Below, piece after piece: positions 14,150 through 22,215 of a DNA stretch of 64,000 nucleotides. Under the pieces are notes generated by a model that worked only from the letters and a program-made list of their open reading frames with translations, was not told the DNA's origin and did no database searches. The stretch comes from an uncultured Clostridia bacterium (lineage in GTDB: Bacteria; Bacillota; Clostridia; Christensenellales; Borkfalkiaceae), in NCBI GenBank assembly GCA_947626685.1, contig CANQTD010000005.1:35069-99068 (forward strand), in the 5' to 3' direction. Both the position numbers and the translations under genes were made by a program. Numbering within the stretch: position 1 is the first letter of the stretch; each line of letters starts with the position of its first letter.

Positions 14150-15340
14150 TCAGAACCACGTCGGCGTAGCCGTGCCTTTGAAAGCGTCCGTGCCGACATT
14201 GCCTTGCGCCGCGGAATTGATTCGAATCTCGTCCAACATTGAACAGTTTTGAAATGCTCCTGCTCCAATTAAGGTTTCCTTCGTGATTGTTACACTTCGT
14301 AAAGTGGCTGGCAAATAGAAATTTTCTGCCCAATCCGGATAGGCTTGCGTAATCTTGATTCCGTTTTGGTATGATTCCGTACCGAAAATATATCCAAAGC
14401 AAGCCGCTCTTCCCGTGTTTCCTTTTCGGCTCCCGATGAAAGGCAACGTGATTTTCTGAAGAAAAGAACACCCATTAAATGCGCTCTCCTCGATTGTAGT
14501 TACATTATCGGGAATGATAAATTCCCCTACTGTATCGGAATTGATAGAAGAAAGAGCCGCACACCCCTTGAAGGCATTTGAACCAATTGTGTCCACAGAA
14601 TCATTGATCGTAAATTTACTCAATGAAATACACCCATGAAATAAGTTGGCGGGAATAATCGTAATGTTCGGCAAACTGATTTCTTCAATTTTAGAACAAC
14701 CTGCAAAAGCCTTTGCCCCCACTTGCAAAATTCCATCGTCTAAATCAAGATTATCCAACATAAAGCAGTTTTGGAATGCCCCCGCCCCGATTACAGTTTC
14801 ATTCGTAATCGTTATCTTACGTAAAGTAGCCGGCAAATAGAAGTTTTCTGTCCAATCCGGATATGACTGTGAAATTTCTGTACCGCCTTGATAAGAATTT
14901 GTTCCAAAAATATATCCGAAACAAGCGGCTTTTCCCGTATTCCCTTTCTGACTTCCCACAAAGGGTAGTGTGATACTCCGAAGGAGCGAGCACCCATTGA
15001 ACGCGCCTTCGCCGATCGAGGTCACGCTGTCGGGTACCGTGATCGAGGTGATTCCGTTGCAGCCTTTGAATGCCGAGGCGGGGATTGTATCGATCGGAAC
15101 CCCGTTGTGCGAGGCGGGAATGACGATATCGCCCGAAATGGAAGTGTTCGCGGCCTTGATTGAAGCTCCCGAATAGATAAAGGTTCCGTCGTTGTCCTCT
15201 TTCGGCTTACTGCTCCCGCCGACCGACGGGTCTGATCCGCCGGCATTCCCATATCCGTCGGTAAACACGCATGCGGAAAGCCCGAGGCAGAGGCAGACAG
15301 CAAATGCAAGAGACAAAATTGTTACAAACCACTTTTTCAT
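14150..15340 (-). CDS. BspA-type leucine-rich-repeat surface lipoprotein
   Basis: A 396-residue lipoprotein. The signal peptide starts MKKWFVTILSLAFAVCLCLG and ends in the lipobox LSAC (about residue 24). A Gly/Ser/Asp linker follows, then LRR_5 (BspA-like) repeats of the form IPDSVTSIGEGAFNGCSLL to the end. A unit of about 84 residues (from GAFNGCS through GAGAFQNC) occurs twice, near residues 115-200 and 300-385, a recent internal duplication. AAGGAG precedes the ATG at 15340. Such proteins mediate adhesion or protein binding on the surface. A long structured leader with an apparent attenuator lies directly upstream (15358-15590), so expression is likely controlled by RNA folding. Confidence 0.9.
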   Translation of the reverse strand: MKKWFVTILSLAFAVCLCLGLSACVFTDGYGNAGGSDPSVGGSSKPKEDNDGTFIYSGASIKAANTSISGDIVIPASHNGVPIDTIPASAFKGCNGITSITVPDSVTSIGEGAFNGCSLLRSITLPFVGSQKGNTGKAACFGYIFGTNSYQGGTEISQSYPDWTENFYLPATLRKITITNETVIGAGAFQNCFMLDNLDLDDGILQVGAKAFAGCSKIEEISLPNITIIPANLFHGCISLSKFTINDSVDTIGSNAFKGCAALSSINSDTVGEFIIPDNVTTIEESAFNGCSFLQKITLPFIGSRKGNTGRAACFGYIFGTESYQNGIKITQAYPDWAENFYLPATLRSVTITKETLIGAGAFQNCSMLDEIRINSAAQGNVGTDAFKGTATPTWF

Positions 15341-15357
15341 AAAAATTTCTCCTTGAT

Positions 15358-15389
15358 AAATAAAAATGCGCCAACCGAGGTCAGCGCAT
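15358..15389 (-). terminator. Intrinsic terminator inside the LRR leader
   Basis: In the minus-strand RNA, AUGCGCUGAC and GUUGGCGCAU form a 10-bp stem closed by CUCG, followed by UUUUUAUUU, just before the AAGGAG site of the lipoprotein gene. An upstream segment CAACCGGAG (15410-15402) can pair with CUCGGUUG (15379-15372), which would open this stem: a candidate antiterminator. Confidence 0.75.
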
Positions 15390-15412
15390 GCAAAACGCAA
15401 ACTCCGGTTGTC

Positions 15413-15590
15413 GCCAAACAAACTTTATATACGGCACGGTTTCATAGCCCATAATAGCCATATATTGGAATTCGCAATTCTGCCGAATACAAATATGACT
15501 ATTAAAGGGATAGGATATACTCCGCCCTATGCTTTTGATTTACATGGAAAACCCGTGCCCTCCTTACGATGGATATAAAGTTTGCTTGGC
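15413..15590 (-). ncRNA. Candidate structured cis-regulatory leader RNA of unknown class
   Basis: In the minus-strand transcript, P1 pairs the first and last 18 bases (GCCAAGCAAACUUUAUAU with the 3' end at 15413-15430), with one G-U. P2 pairs GGCACGG with CCGUGCC plus a U-A extension (15547-15559 with 15433-15443). P3 is CAUAG/CUAUG. P4 pairs 15490-15503 with 15453-15467, with one U-G and one bulge. A side hairpin (GGG-GGA/UCC-CCC) and a terminal hairpin lie inside. Helices are strictly nested. Both mismatches are G-U in this strand but A-C in the other, which favours a minus-strand RNA. It does not match riboswitch motifs I know. An inverted-repeat mobile remnant is the alternative. Confidence 0.65.
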
Positions 15591-15596
15591 ATATTC

Positions 15597-15625
15597 AGTG
15601 TACGCCTTTCCCTAAAAAATGTCAA
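15597..15625 (-). promoter_or_regulatory. Promoter of the structured leader and LRR lipoprotein gene
   Basis: Minus strand TTGACA (15625-15620), 17-base spacer, TACACT (15602-15597). The predicted start near 15590 coincides with the 5' edge of the structured RNA. Confidence 0.7.
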
Positions 15626-15739
15626 GAGGGGGGAGAAAATTTTTTATATTTTATAAAATTTACGGGCAGCGCACAAACACGCTGCCCTAAGCAAGATACA
15701 CTCGCTGCTCGGCATAAAGACAAAGACCCCCTACCCTAC

Positions 15740-16262
15740 CCTCCCCCCTTTTGCCGTGCAAAAGGGGGGAGGCGACGACGCCCCTTACTTCGTCGCTACG
15801 CCCCTCATACCGACCGAGGCGAAAGCCGAAAGTTTTGGGCGCGCTTGCCCACCCCTTGAGGGGTGGGTGGCACCGAAGGTGACGGAAGGGGTGCTACTTG
15901 TTCGGAAAGACACCCCCTCACCGCCTACGGCGGAGCTCCCCCTTAAGGGGGAGCCGAGATCTCGCTGTCCCCTTTGGGGTCGCAAAACGCCCTCTTCTCG
16001 CTGTCCCCTTTGGGGAAAGTACCCGCGGAGCGGGGAAAAGGGGTTTTGATATGAGCGAACCCCTTCAGTCACTACGTGACAGCTCCCCCAGAGGTGGAGC
16101 CAAGAGGGTTGGTGCGCGGACAGCTCCCCCAAAAATCACCCCACAAAAATCCTTCGGCTTTTTGCGGGGACCCCAAAGGTGGAGCCAAGAGCGCCCCCTA
16201 CTTCGTCGCTACGCCCCTCATCCGTCATGGCTGTGCCATGACACCTTCCCCCGGCGGGGGGG
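15740..16262. repeat. Intergenic hairpin repeat array, copy 2
   Basis: The gap 15626-16284 holds no convincing gene. It contains a 15-bp stem CCTCCCCCCTTTTGC/GCAAAAGGGGGGAGG (15740-15772), two copies of ACTTCGTCGCTACGCCCCTC (near 15787 and 16200), a twice-repeated CTCGCTGTCCCCTTTGGGG (15961 and 15999), and CTCCCCC/GGGGGAG stems. Segments 15912-15932 and 16000-16050 are nearly identical to inverted copies at 62197-62217 and 62225-62286. A separate hairpin GGGCAGCG/CGCTGCCC lies at about 15662-15686. The unit CGCCCCTCATCCGTCA near 16211 matches the one at 8071. Confidence 0.85.
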
Positions 16263-16284
16263 AAGGCCTACCTTTACCTTACGT

Positions 16285-16578
16285 TCAACGGAGTTCGGTG
16301 AACTTTTGCACCCGCATTTTCAGGCGATACTTTTCGCGCAGGGCGGCGATTTCTTTCATCATCGGGCTCTTATGGTGAAAGTCGAGCGCTTCCGCGTTCG
16401 CCCACGCGTCGATGAGGAGCACCGTTTCGGGATCGTCAATAGGCAGAAAATACTCGTAGCGCAGATTGCCCTCTTCGGCGCGGATCCTGTCCACAAGTCC
16501 GCTCGATCTCATTTCTTCCGCAAACTTTTTTGCGTTGCCGTCCGTCCCCGTATAATAGATATTGACTGTAAACGCCAT
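16285..16578 (-). CDS. Antibiotic biosynthesis monooxygenase (ABM) domain protein
   Basis: A 97-residue ABM-fold protein (MAFTVNIYYTGTDGNAKKFA, then RYEYFLPIDDPETVLLIDAW, HHKSPMMKEIAALREKY). The family includes quinol monooxygenases such as YgiN and heme-degrading enzymes; the W-A-N-x-E-A-L-D-x-H segment fits the YgiN side. The ATG at 16578 lies 11 bases after the AhpD-cupin stop and has only a weak ribosome-binding site, so it likely depends on coupling. It is the last gene of the MarR-headed operon and probably acts on quinones or similar electrophiles. Confidence 0.82.
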   Translation of the reverse strand: MAFTVNIYYTGTDGNAKKFAEEMRSSGLVDRIRAEEGNLRYEYFLPIDDPETVLLIDAWANAEALDFHHKSPMMKEIAALREKYRLKMRVQKFTELR

Positions 16579-16586
16579 GCCGCACT

Positions 16587-17336
16587 TCACAGGAGCTGAT
16601 TGTATTCTTCGTCCGAAACGGGCTCCAGCCACTCGTTGGAGGCGTTTTCGCCCGGGACCTCGACGGCGAGGTGGGAGAACCAGCTATTTCTTGCCGCGCC
16701 ATGCCAATGCTTGACGCCCGCGGGAATGTTGACGACGTCGCCCGCCTTCATCTCCACCGCCTCTTTGCCCCATTCCCGATACCAGCCTCTGCCCGCAACG
16801 CAGATGAGGATCTGCCCGCCGCCCTTTTCTGCATGGTGGATATGCCAATTGTTGCGGCAACCCGGTTCGAACGTGACGTTGAAGATGCCGACCTGCTCTT
16901 TGGAGACGGGGGCGAGGTAGCTTCTCCCGCTGAAATACTGTTTGAAGCCGTCGTTGGGCGCGCCGATGGGGAAGATCATCGACTGTTCGTGCGCCGCCAT
17001 CGCGTCCTGCGCGCCCTCTTCCGCCCAGACGTCCTTCGCCATGTTGAATACCGCCCACGCTTTCGGCCAGCCCGCGTAAAATGCGACATGGGTGACGACG
17101 GCGGCGATCTCCTTCTTCGTCACGCCCGCCTTTTTTGCGTTCTCCAAATGGTATTTGAGGGAACTGTCCGTAACGCCCGACGCCATGAGCGCGACCACCG
17201 TGACGATGCAACGCGTCTTGTGGTCGATATCTTGATTGTTCCAATTCTCGCCGAAGAGAATGTCGTCGTTATAGTGCGCGAAGTCGGGAGCGAACTCTCC
17301 CAAAGCCTTTCTCCCTGCGTCCTGCGTGATCTTCAT
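16587..17336 (-). CDS. Carboxymuconolactone decarboxylase (AhpD-like)-cupin fusion
   Basis: A 249-residue two-domain protein. Residues 1-115 are an alpha-helical carboxymuconolactone decarboxylase/AhpD domain (HKTRCIVTVVALMASGVTDS, then EIAAVVTHVAFYAGWPKAW). Residues 130-245 are a cupin with metal-binding His residues (NWHIHHAEKGGGQ, then GDVVNIPAGVKHWHGA). Fusions of this type occur next to flavodoxins and MarR regulators and are thought to handle quinone or redox stress. The ATG at 17336 overlaps the flavodoxin stop (ATGA), so they are coupled; the longer upstream frame is the flavodoxin shadow. Confidence 0.88.
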   Translation of the reverse strand: MKITQDAGRKALGEFAPDFAHYNDDILFGENWNNQDIDHKTRCIVTVVALMASGVTDSSLKYHLENAKKAGVTKKEIAAVVTHVAFYAGWPKAWAVFNMAKDVWAEEGAQDAMAAHEQSMIFPIGAPNDGFKQYFSGRSYLAPVSKEQVGIFNVTFEPGCRNNWHIHHAEKGGGQILICVAGRGWYREWGKEAVEMKAGDVVNIPAGVKHWHGAARNSWFSHLAVEVPGENASNEWLEPVSDEEYNQLL

Positions 17337-17818
17337 TTTCTGCCTCCCGTAAACTGTTCGCTCCAGCTTTTGAGATCTGCGGAGCCGTTCAGAACCTTTC
17401 CCGCAACGATCTCCGCGTCCTTCGAGACGCAGCCGATCAGATCGTCCCTCGTTTTCCCGAGCCCGCTGCCGCCGCTCGTCGCAAAGAGGACGACGCGCTT
17501 GCCCGAAAAATCGTAACTTTCGAGGAAGGTCTTGATGATGGTCGGCGCGGTGTACCACCAGACGGGGAACCCGAGGAACACGACGCCGTAGTCCCCCATG
17601 TTTTCGACGCGGCTCTTGATTTCGGGACGGGAAGAAGGGTCGCTCATCTCCAAAGAGGAACGGCTCTTTTTGTTCGTCCAGTCGAGGTCTGCCGCCGTGT
17701 AGGGCGTCTGCGGGCGGATCTCAAAGAGGTCTGCGTCCGCCGCGTTCGCAAGGGCGGCCGCGACGCGCCCCGTCCTTCCGCTTGCCGAAAAATACGCTAC
17801 CAAAACGTTCTTTCCCAT
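17333..17818 (-). CDS. Flavodoxin
   Basis: A 161-residue flavodoxin of the NAD(P)H-quinone type. The FMN phosphate loop is YFSASGRTGRVA (about 9-20), followed by FLGFPVWWYTAPTIIKTFLE (FMN ring contact) and VVLFATSGGSGLGKT. It begins MGKNVLVAYF. Located between the MarR gene (3 bases away) and the AhpD-cupin gene (overlapping). It probably supplies electrons or reduces quinones in the same stress pathway. Confidence 0.92.
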   Translation of the reverse strand: MGKNVLVAYFSASGRTGRVAAALANAADADLFEIRPQTPYTAADLDWTNKKSRSSLEMSDPSSRPEIKSRVENMGDYGVVFLGFPVWWYTAPTIIKTFLESYDFSGKRVVLFATSGGSGLGKTRDDLIGCVSKDAEIVAGKVLNGSADLKSWSEQFTGGRK

Positions 17819-17821
17819 TCT

Positions 17822-18256
17822 TTATTCTCCTTTTGCGGCGATCCTTTGCATCTTCGCCGCCAAATTTTGCAGTGATGAAAGAAGCTCTTCGGGGGCCTCT
17901 ATCTCCGAGTAAATTTCCTTTTCCCGTTTATAGAGGTCGGAGAGGATCCCGTCGGCATATTGCTTGCCGCTTTCGGTCAATGAGACGAGCAGTTCCCGCC
18001 GCTCCCCTTTGATACGGGAGAGCGCGAGATAGCCCTTGCTCTCCAAATCTTTGACGATGGTGTTTGCCGTGCTCCGCGGGATATCCCAATCGGCGCAGAT
18101 CTGCTTTTGGCTGTGCCGCCCGCCGTCGTTCAGGGCGTAGAGGATCCAAAGCAGGTTGGGCGAGACGAGCTTGCACCCCTTCCCGTATTCCTCATACGCG
18201 CCGTCGATCTGATAGATGAGCTTTCCGAGCCCGTGAAAAAATTTCTTTTCGTCCAT
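17822..18256 (-). CDS. MarR-family transcriptional regulator
   Basis: A 144-residue MarR protein: helical dimer parts at both ends and a winged helix at about 45-100 (HSQKQICADWDIPRSTANTI, then LALSRIKGERRELLVSLTE, the wing). It heads an operon with flavodoxin, AhpD-cupin and ABM genes. A perfect palindrome lies between its promoter and its start codon, indicating autorepression relieved by a small molecule or oxidation. It has one Cys in KGCKLV and one in ICADW that could sense electrophiles (inference). Confidence 0.9.
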   Translation of the reverse strand: MDEKKFFHGLGKLIYQIDGAYEEYGKGCKLVSPNLLWILYALNDGGRHSQKQICADWDIPRSTANTIVKDLESKGYLALSRIKGERRELLVSLTESGKQYADGILSDLYKREKEIYSEIEAPEELLSSLQNLAAKMQRIAAKGE

Positions 18257-18268
18257 GTCCGCCCTTTG

Positions 18269-18286
18269 AAATACGAAATCGTATTT
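18269..18286. promoter_or_regulatory. MarR operator palindrome
   Basis: AAATACG-AAAT-CGTATTT, a perfect 7-base inverted repeat immediately downstream of the -10 box of the MarR operon promoter. Confidence 0.8.
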
Positions 18287-18288
18287 TA

Positions 18289-18317
18289 ATTATATCGCGG
18301 TTTTGCCGCCCCGTCAA
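18289..18317 (-). promoter_or_regulatory. Promoter of the MarR operon
   Basis: Minus strand TTGACG (18317-18312), 17-base spacer, TATAAT (18294-18289). The palindromic operator overlaps the transcription start. Confidence 0.85.
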
Positions 18318-18364
18318 GCGTTTTGCGGAAAATTTTCGCGGAACGGGCGTTTGCTTTTCCCCGC

Positions 18365-18393
18365 TTGACAAGCAACGCGGGGCGTGATATAAT
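18365..18393 (+). promoter_or_regulatory. Promoter of the ABC transporter gene
   Basis: TTGACA (18365-18370), 17-base spacer, TATAAT (18388-18393); GGGAG follows ahead of the ATG at 18428. Divergent from the MarR promoter. Confidence 0.88.
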
Positions 18394-18427
18394 ACAACTT
18401 GCGGAGCCATCCGCGGCGGGAGAACAT

Positions 18428-21271
18428 ATGTTAGAACTCAAAAATTTGACCAAGATCTACCGGACGAAGGGTGCGGACGTGAAGGCGCTCGACAACGTTT
18501 CCCTCACGTTCGGCAAAACGGGGCTTGTCTTTTTGCTCGGGAAGTCCGGCAGCGGCAAGAGCACCCTCCTGAACGTCGCGGGCGGGCTCGACAGCCCCTC
18601 CTCGGGGGAGGTCATCGTCATGGGCAAGTCGTCCAAAGATTTCTCGGGGAGCGACTTCGATTCCTACCGCAATACCTATGTGGGGTTCGTCTTTCAGGAG
18701 TACAACGTCCTCAACGAATTTAATGTGGAGGAAAACGTCGCCCTCGCCCTCGAATTGCAGGGGAAAAAGAAGAACAGGGCGGAGATCGACGCGATCCTCA
18801 AAGAGGTGGAGCTCGGCGCGCTCGCAAAGCGCAGGCCGAACACGCTCTCGGGCGGGCAGAAACAGCGCATCGCGATCGCCCGCGCCCTCGTCAAGGACCC
18901 GCAGATCATCATGGCGGACGAACCCACGGGGGCTCTCGATTCGGCGACGGGGAAACAGGTCTTTGAGACCCTCAAAAGGCTCTCGGAGAAGCGGCTCGTC
19001 ATCGTCGTCTCGCACGACCGCGAGTTCGCCGAGTTCTACGGCGACCGCATCATCGAGCTGAAGGACGGAAAAGTCATCTCCGACGTCACCAAAGTGCGCG
19101 AGAAAGGAGAAGAGATCGCCCCGAACATCACGCGCCACGGAGATACCCTCTCCGTCAGGGGCGGGACGGCGGACGAGGCCACCATGTCTGCGATCGTGTC
19201 CTTCCTGCGGGAAAACGACGGGGAGATCCTCATCTCCAGAGACGGGAATGACATCGCCGCCTTCAAGCGCACCGCGCGCATGGGCGACGACGGCTCGCGC
19301 GAGCAGTTCGCCGTCTCCCCTCCCCCCGTAAAATACGAGGGCAAAAAGGCGAAGTTCATCCGCTCGCGGCTGCCCGCGGGAAAGGCGATCGCGATCGGCG
19401 CGTCCTCTCTCAGGCTCAAACCCTTCCGCCTCATCCTCACCATCCTCCTGTCCACGTTCGCCTTCATCATGTTCGGGCTCTTTTCGACCATGATGTTTTA
19501 CGACGGCCGGTCGGTGCTCGCGCGCTCCTTCCTCGCGAGCGAATACTCCTACCTCACGGCGGGGAAACAGTACGCGGTGCGCATGAGCGTGAGCGGCGAC
19601 AACGGGTACGAGTACACCTTCCGCGAGACGGCGCGCTTTACGGAGGAGGAGATCTCCTCTTTCGGACAACATTCGTTCGGCACATATGACATCGGCGGGT
19701 TCACCGCCTCGAATATCGCGATCGATCCGAGCGATTACTCCTACTACATTCCCATCGTCCGCCGCGTCGCCGCTTTGCCCGAAGGTCACCCCCTGCGTAC
19801 GGACATGGTGGGGTCGTATCCCGTCTCGCCCGATCAGATCGCGGTGAGCGAATACTTCCTCGAATGCGCCGAGAACTCCACGTTCACCCTTGCGGACGGC
19901 ACGGGGACGAAGAAAATCGCCTCCGCGGACGACCTCATCGGCGAGACCGTTCTCATGCAGGGGATCCCCTTCGAAGTGACGGGCGTGTTCAAGGGGAGCG
20001 GCGTCTTTGAGAAGTACCGCTCCCTCAAAGAGAACGACGCGAATTGGCTCGTGTCCATCATGTACCAACAGTTTTTAAGCGAAGGCCTGCCCACGCTCGC
20101 GCTCGTTTCGGACAGCTTCCGCGAGACCTATTCCTACCTGTTTCACTTCCTTGAGAGCGGCCCGTCGTTCGACCCCTCGTACGATATTTCCTCCACGTTC
20201 GAGCTGCACTACGGGCCGAACGAGGGGGACCTCTTTTGGGAGGACCGCGTCAAAGTGTACGACGGCGATCCCGCTTACGCCGTCGACTTCTTCGGCGAAG
20301 AGCAGACCGTTCTCGAGGACGACGAGCTCATTTTGCCCGCCTCCTATCTGCGCATGTACTACGAAACGGCCATGCCCGAGGAATTTGCCGCCGTGCAGAG
20401 CGACTTTGTCGTCTGGGAGCAAAACGTTATCTTGGAGGACGTGGGGGACGGCTTCCAGATGGAGCGGCCCGCCTCGCCCGAGGAGATCGCCGAAGCGCGG
20501 CAGAACGTCCTCGACTTCATAAAAGAACACCCCATATCGGGTTGGACGGTCGCGGTGGAGAAGGATTCCCCCCATCCGGTCCGCATCGTCGGGGCGTTCG
20601 CCGATCACGGGTCGGGCGGCGTGTTCTGCTCGCAAGCGTTTTACGACCTCGTGGAAGCGGCTCCCTACACGAGCTACTATGATACCAAGTATGAGCCCGA
20701 AGAAGGCGCCGTCTACGATACCGCGTTCGTTTTGATGCCGAGGTCGGAGGGCGCACTCAAATCGCTCCTCTCCTCTTTCGGAAAGACGGACGAGAGGGAC
20801 GTCTCCTATGTCCTCAGCAACGTGCTGTACGAGAGCGTGGAGCTCGTCAATCTGGTCGTCGCCGCGCTCAAAGTGGTGTTCCTCGTCACGGGCATTCTGC
20901 TCGCGGTGTTCGCGTCCCTCCTCCTCTTCAACTTTATCTCGGTGAGCATCGCGAATAAAAAGAAGGAGATCGGCATCCTGCGGGCGGTGGGTGCGCGCGG
21001 CGCGGACGTCTTTAAGATCTTCTTCTCCGAATCGGGGATCATCGTGGGGATCTGCACCGTGGTCTCGGTGGTCGGCACCGCGCTCCTCGTCGCCCTGCTC
21101 AACTTCATTTTGCGCGTACAGGCGGGGCTCGACGTCGCCATCTTCGTGTTCGGCCCCCTCTCCATTCTCGTCATGGTGGGCGTGGCCGCCCTCATCGCCT
21201 TTATCTCCACCTTCCTGCCCGTCTACTTCGCGGCACGCAAAAAGCCCGTCGAGTCGATACGGGCCCTGTAA
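18428..21271 (+). CDS. ABC transporter, fused ATPase and FtsX/MacB-type permease
   Basis: A 947-residue fusion. Residues 1-225 are an ABC ATPase (Walker A GKSGSGKST about 37-45, LSGGQKQRIAIARAL about 139, Walker B IIMADEPTGALD about 161, H-loop VVSHDRE). A linker to about 325 contains a small alpha/beta insert. One membrane helix lies at about 340-362, a large extracellular domain at 365-800, and three helices with the FtsX core at the end (VSIANKKKEIGILRAVGARG, ending FAARKKPVESIRAL). Such type VII fusions export peptides or confer resistance to them. The ATG at 18428 follows GGGAG; earlier in-frame codons lie in the promoter. Substrate unknown. Confidence 0.92.
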   Translation: MLELKNLTKIYRTKGADVKALDNVSLTFGKTGLVFLLGKSGSGKSTLLNVAGGLDSPSSGEVIVMGKSSKDFSGSDFDSYRNTYVGFVFQEYNVLNEFNVEENVALALELQGKKKNRAEIDAILKEVELGALAKRRPNTLSGGQKQRIAIARALVKDPQIIMADEPTGALDSATGKQVFETLKRLSEKRLVIVVSHDREFAEFYGDRIIELKDGKVISDVTKVREKGEEIAPNITRHGDTLSVRGGTADEATMSAIVSFLRENDGEILISRDGNDIAAFKRTARMGDDGSREQFAVSPPPVKYEGKKAKFIRSRLPAGKAIAIGASSLRLKPFRLILTILLSTFAFIMFGLFSTMMFYDGRSVLARSFLASEYSYLTAGKQYAVRMSVSGDNGYEYTFRETARFTEEEISSFGQHSFGTYDIGGFTASNIAIDPSDYSYYIPIVRRVAALPEGHPLRTDMVGSYPVSPDQIAVSEYFLECAENSTFTLADGTGTKKIASADDLIGETVLMQGIPFEVTGVFKGSGVFEKYRSLKENDANWLVSIMYQQFLSEGLPTLALVSDSFRETYSYLFHFLESGPSFDPSYDISSTFELHYGPNEGDLFWEDRVKVYDGDPAYAVDFFGEEQTVLEDDELILPASYLRMYYETAMPEEFAAVQSDFVVWEQNVILEDVGDGFQMERPASPEEIAEARQNVLDFIKEHPISGWTVAVEKDSPHPVRIVGAFADHGSGGVFCSQAFYDLVEAAPYTSYYDTKYEPEEGAVYDTAFVLMPRSEGALKSLLSSFGKTDERDVSYVLSNVLYESVELVNLVVAALKVVFLVTGILLAVFASLLLFNFISVSIANKKKEIGILRAVGARGADVFKIFFSESGIIVGICTVVSVVGTALLVALLNFILRVQAGLDVAIFVFGPLSILVMVGVAALIAFISTFLPVYFAARKKPVESIRAL

Positions 21272-21279
21272 AAAAATAA

Positions 21280-22215
21280 TCAGGTAAGAACGCTCTCAAA
21301 GACGCGCAAGGCGTTTGTGCGGGCGATCTTCTTGGCGACGCGGGAACCGAACGCCGCTGCGAGCTCTTCGATGAGGGAGGGCATGCGGGCGGCGTTTTTC
21401 ATATACGCGTTTGCGGGAATGCCGTCGAAATCGCTGCCGATGGCGAGCACGTCCTCCCCGCCCACTGCGATGATATGCGCGGCATGTGCGAGAATGGCGC
21501 GGCGCTGCCCCTCCGCGCTTCGTTTGCCGCCGAGAAAAGCGGCGCAGAAGTTGAGCCCGACGATCCCCCCGCATTCGGCAAGAGAGCGGATCTGCCCGTC
21601 GGTCAGATTGCGCGCATGGGGAAACACGGCCGCCGCGCAGGAATGGCTCGCGAGAAAGGGGATCCCCGTCCTCTTGCTGAGCCGCGCGACGTCCCCGAAC
21701 GCGCCGTCGCTCGCATGGGACACGTCGATGAGCATGCCGAGCTCCTGCATGCGTTCGATCAGGGAGAAGCCGAACGGTTTGAGACCGCGCTCTTCACGCA
21801 AAAGGGCGGCACCATGTCCGAGGTCTCCCCTTCCGTAAGCGACAAAATTGGGATAACCGATCTCGTTTTCGCGGTTCCACAGAAGGGTCATCATGCGCAC
21901 GCCGCGCGCGTAGAGGGTCTCGAGCTTGCCGAGGTCGCCCTCGACGGCGCCGCCCTCTTCCACCGTGAGCATGGCGCAGAGCTTTTCTTCGCGGATATCC
22001 GAGAACGTTCTCACGGGGAGATACCCCTCGCGGGCGCACATTTCGCCGAATTTATCGCAAAGGGAGAGGGCGCGGGCGAACCGCCCCTCTTGTTCTTCGA
22101 GGAAGGCGGCAAAGCACTGCACCCCGCAGCCGCCGCGCTCCAACAATTCCCGCGTGACCTGAAAGACGCCCTCCGTTTTCGTGAGAGCGTCTGTGTGCAG
22201 ATCGATGTATTTCAT
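21280..22215 (-). CDS. Membrane dipeptidase (peptidase M19 family)
   Basis: A 311-residue zinc dipeptidase. It begins MKYIDLHTDALTKTEG with the metal-binding H-x-D motif. A bridging Glu lies in MLTVEEGGAVEG, and LIDVSHASD and LASHSCAAAVFPHARNLTD supply further ligands. GSDFDGIPAN completes the active site, and the typical C-terminal helices follow. It hydrolyses dipeptides, including some with D-residues. The ATG at 22215 overlaps the spoVM stop, so translation is coupled. No signal peptide is present, so the enzyme is cytoplasmic here despite the family name. Confidence 0.92.
   Translation of the reverse strand: MKYIDLHTDALTKTEGVFQVTRELLERGGCGVQCFAAFLEEQEGRFARALSLCDKFGEMCAREGYLPVRTFSDIREEKLCAMLTVEEGGAVEGDLGKLETLYARGVRMMTLLWNRENEIGYPNFVAYGRGDLGHGAALLREERGLKPFGFSLIERMQELGMLIDVSHASDGAFGDVARLSKRTGIPFLASHSCAAAVFPHARNLTDGQIRSLAECGGIVGLNFCAAFLGGKRSAEGQRRAILAHAAHIIAVGGEDVLAIGSDFDGIPANAYMKNAARMPSLIEELAAAFGSRVAKKIARTNALRVFESVLT

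Noticed and set aside
15785..16132. Open frames on both strands in the 15.7-16.2 kb repeat block
   Set aside because: Their composition follows the hairpin repeats, with Pro/Arg/Gly-rich low-complexity products and no initiation signals.
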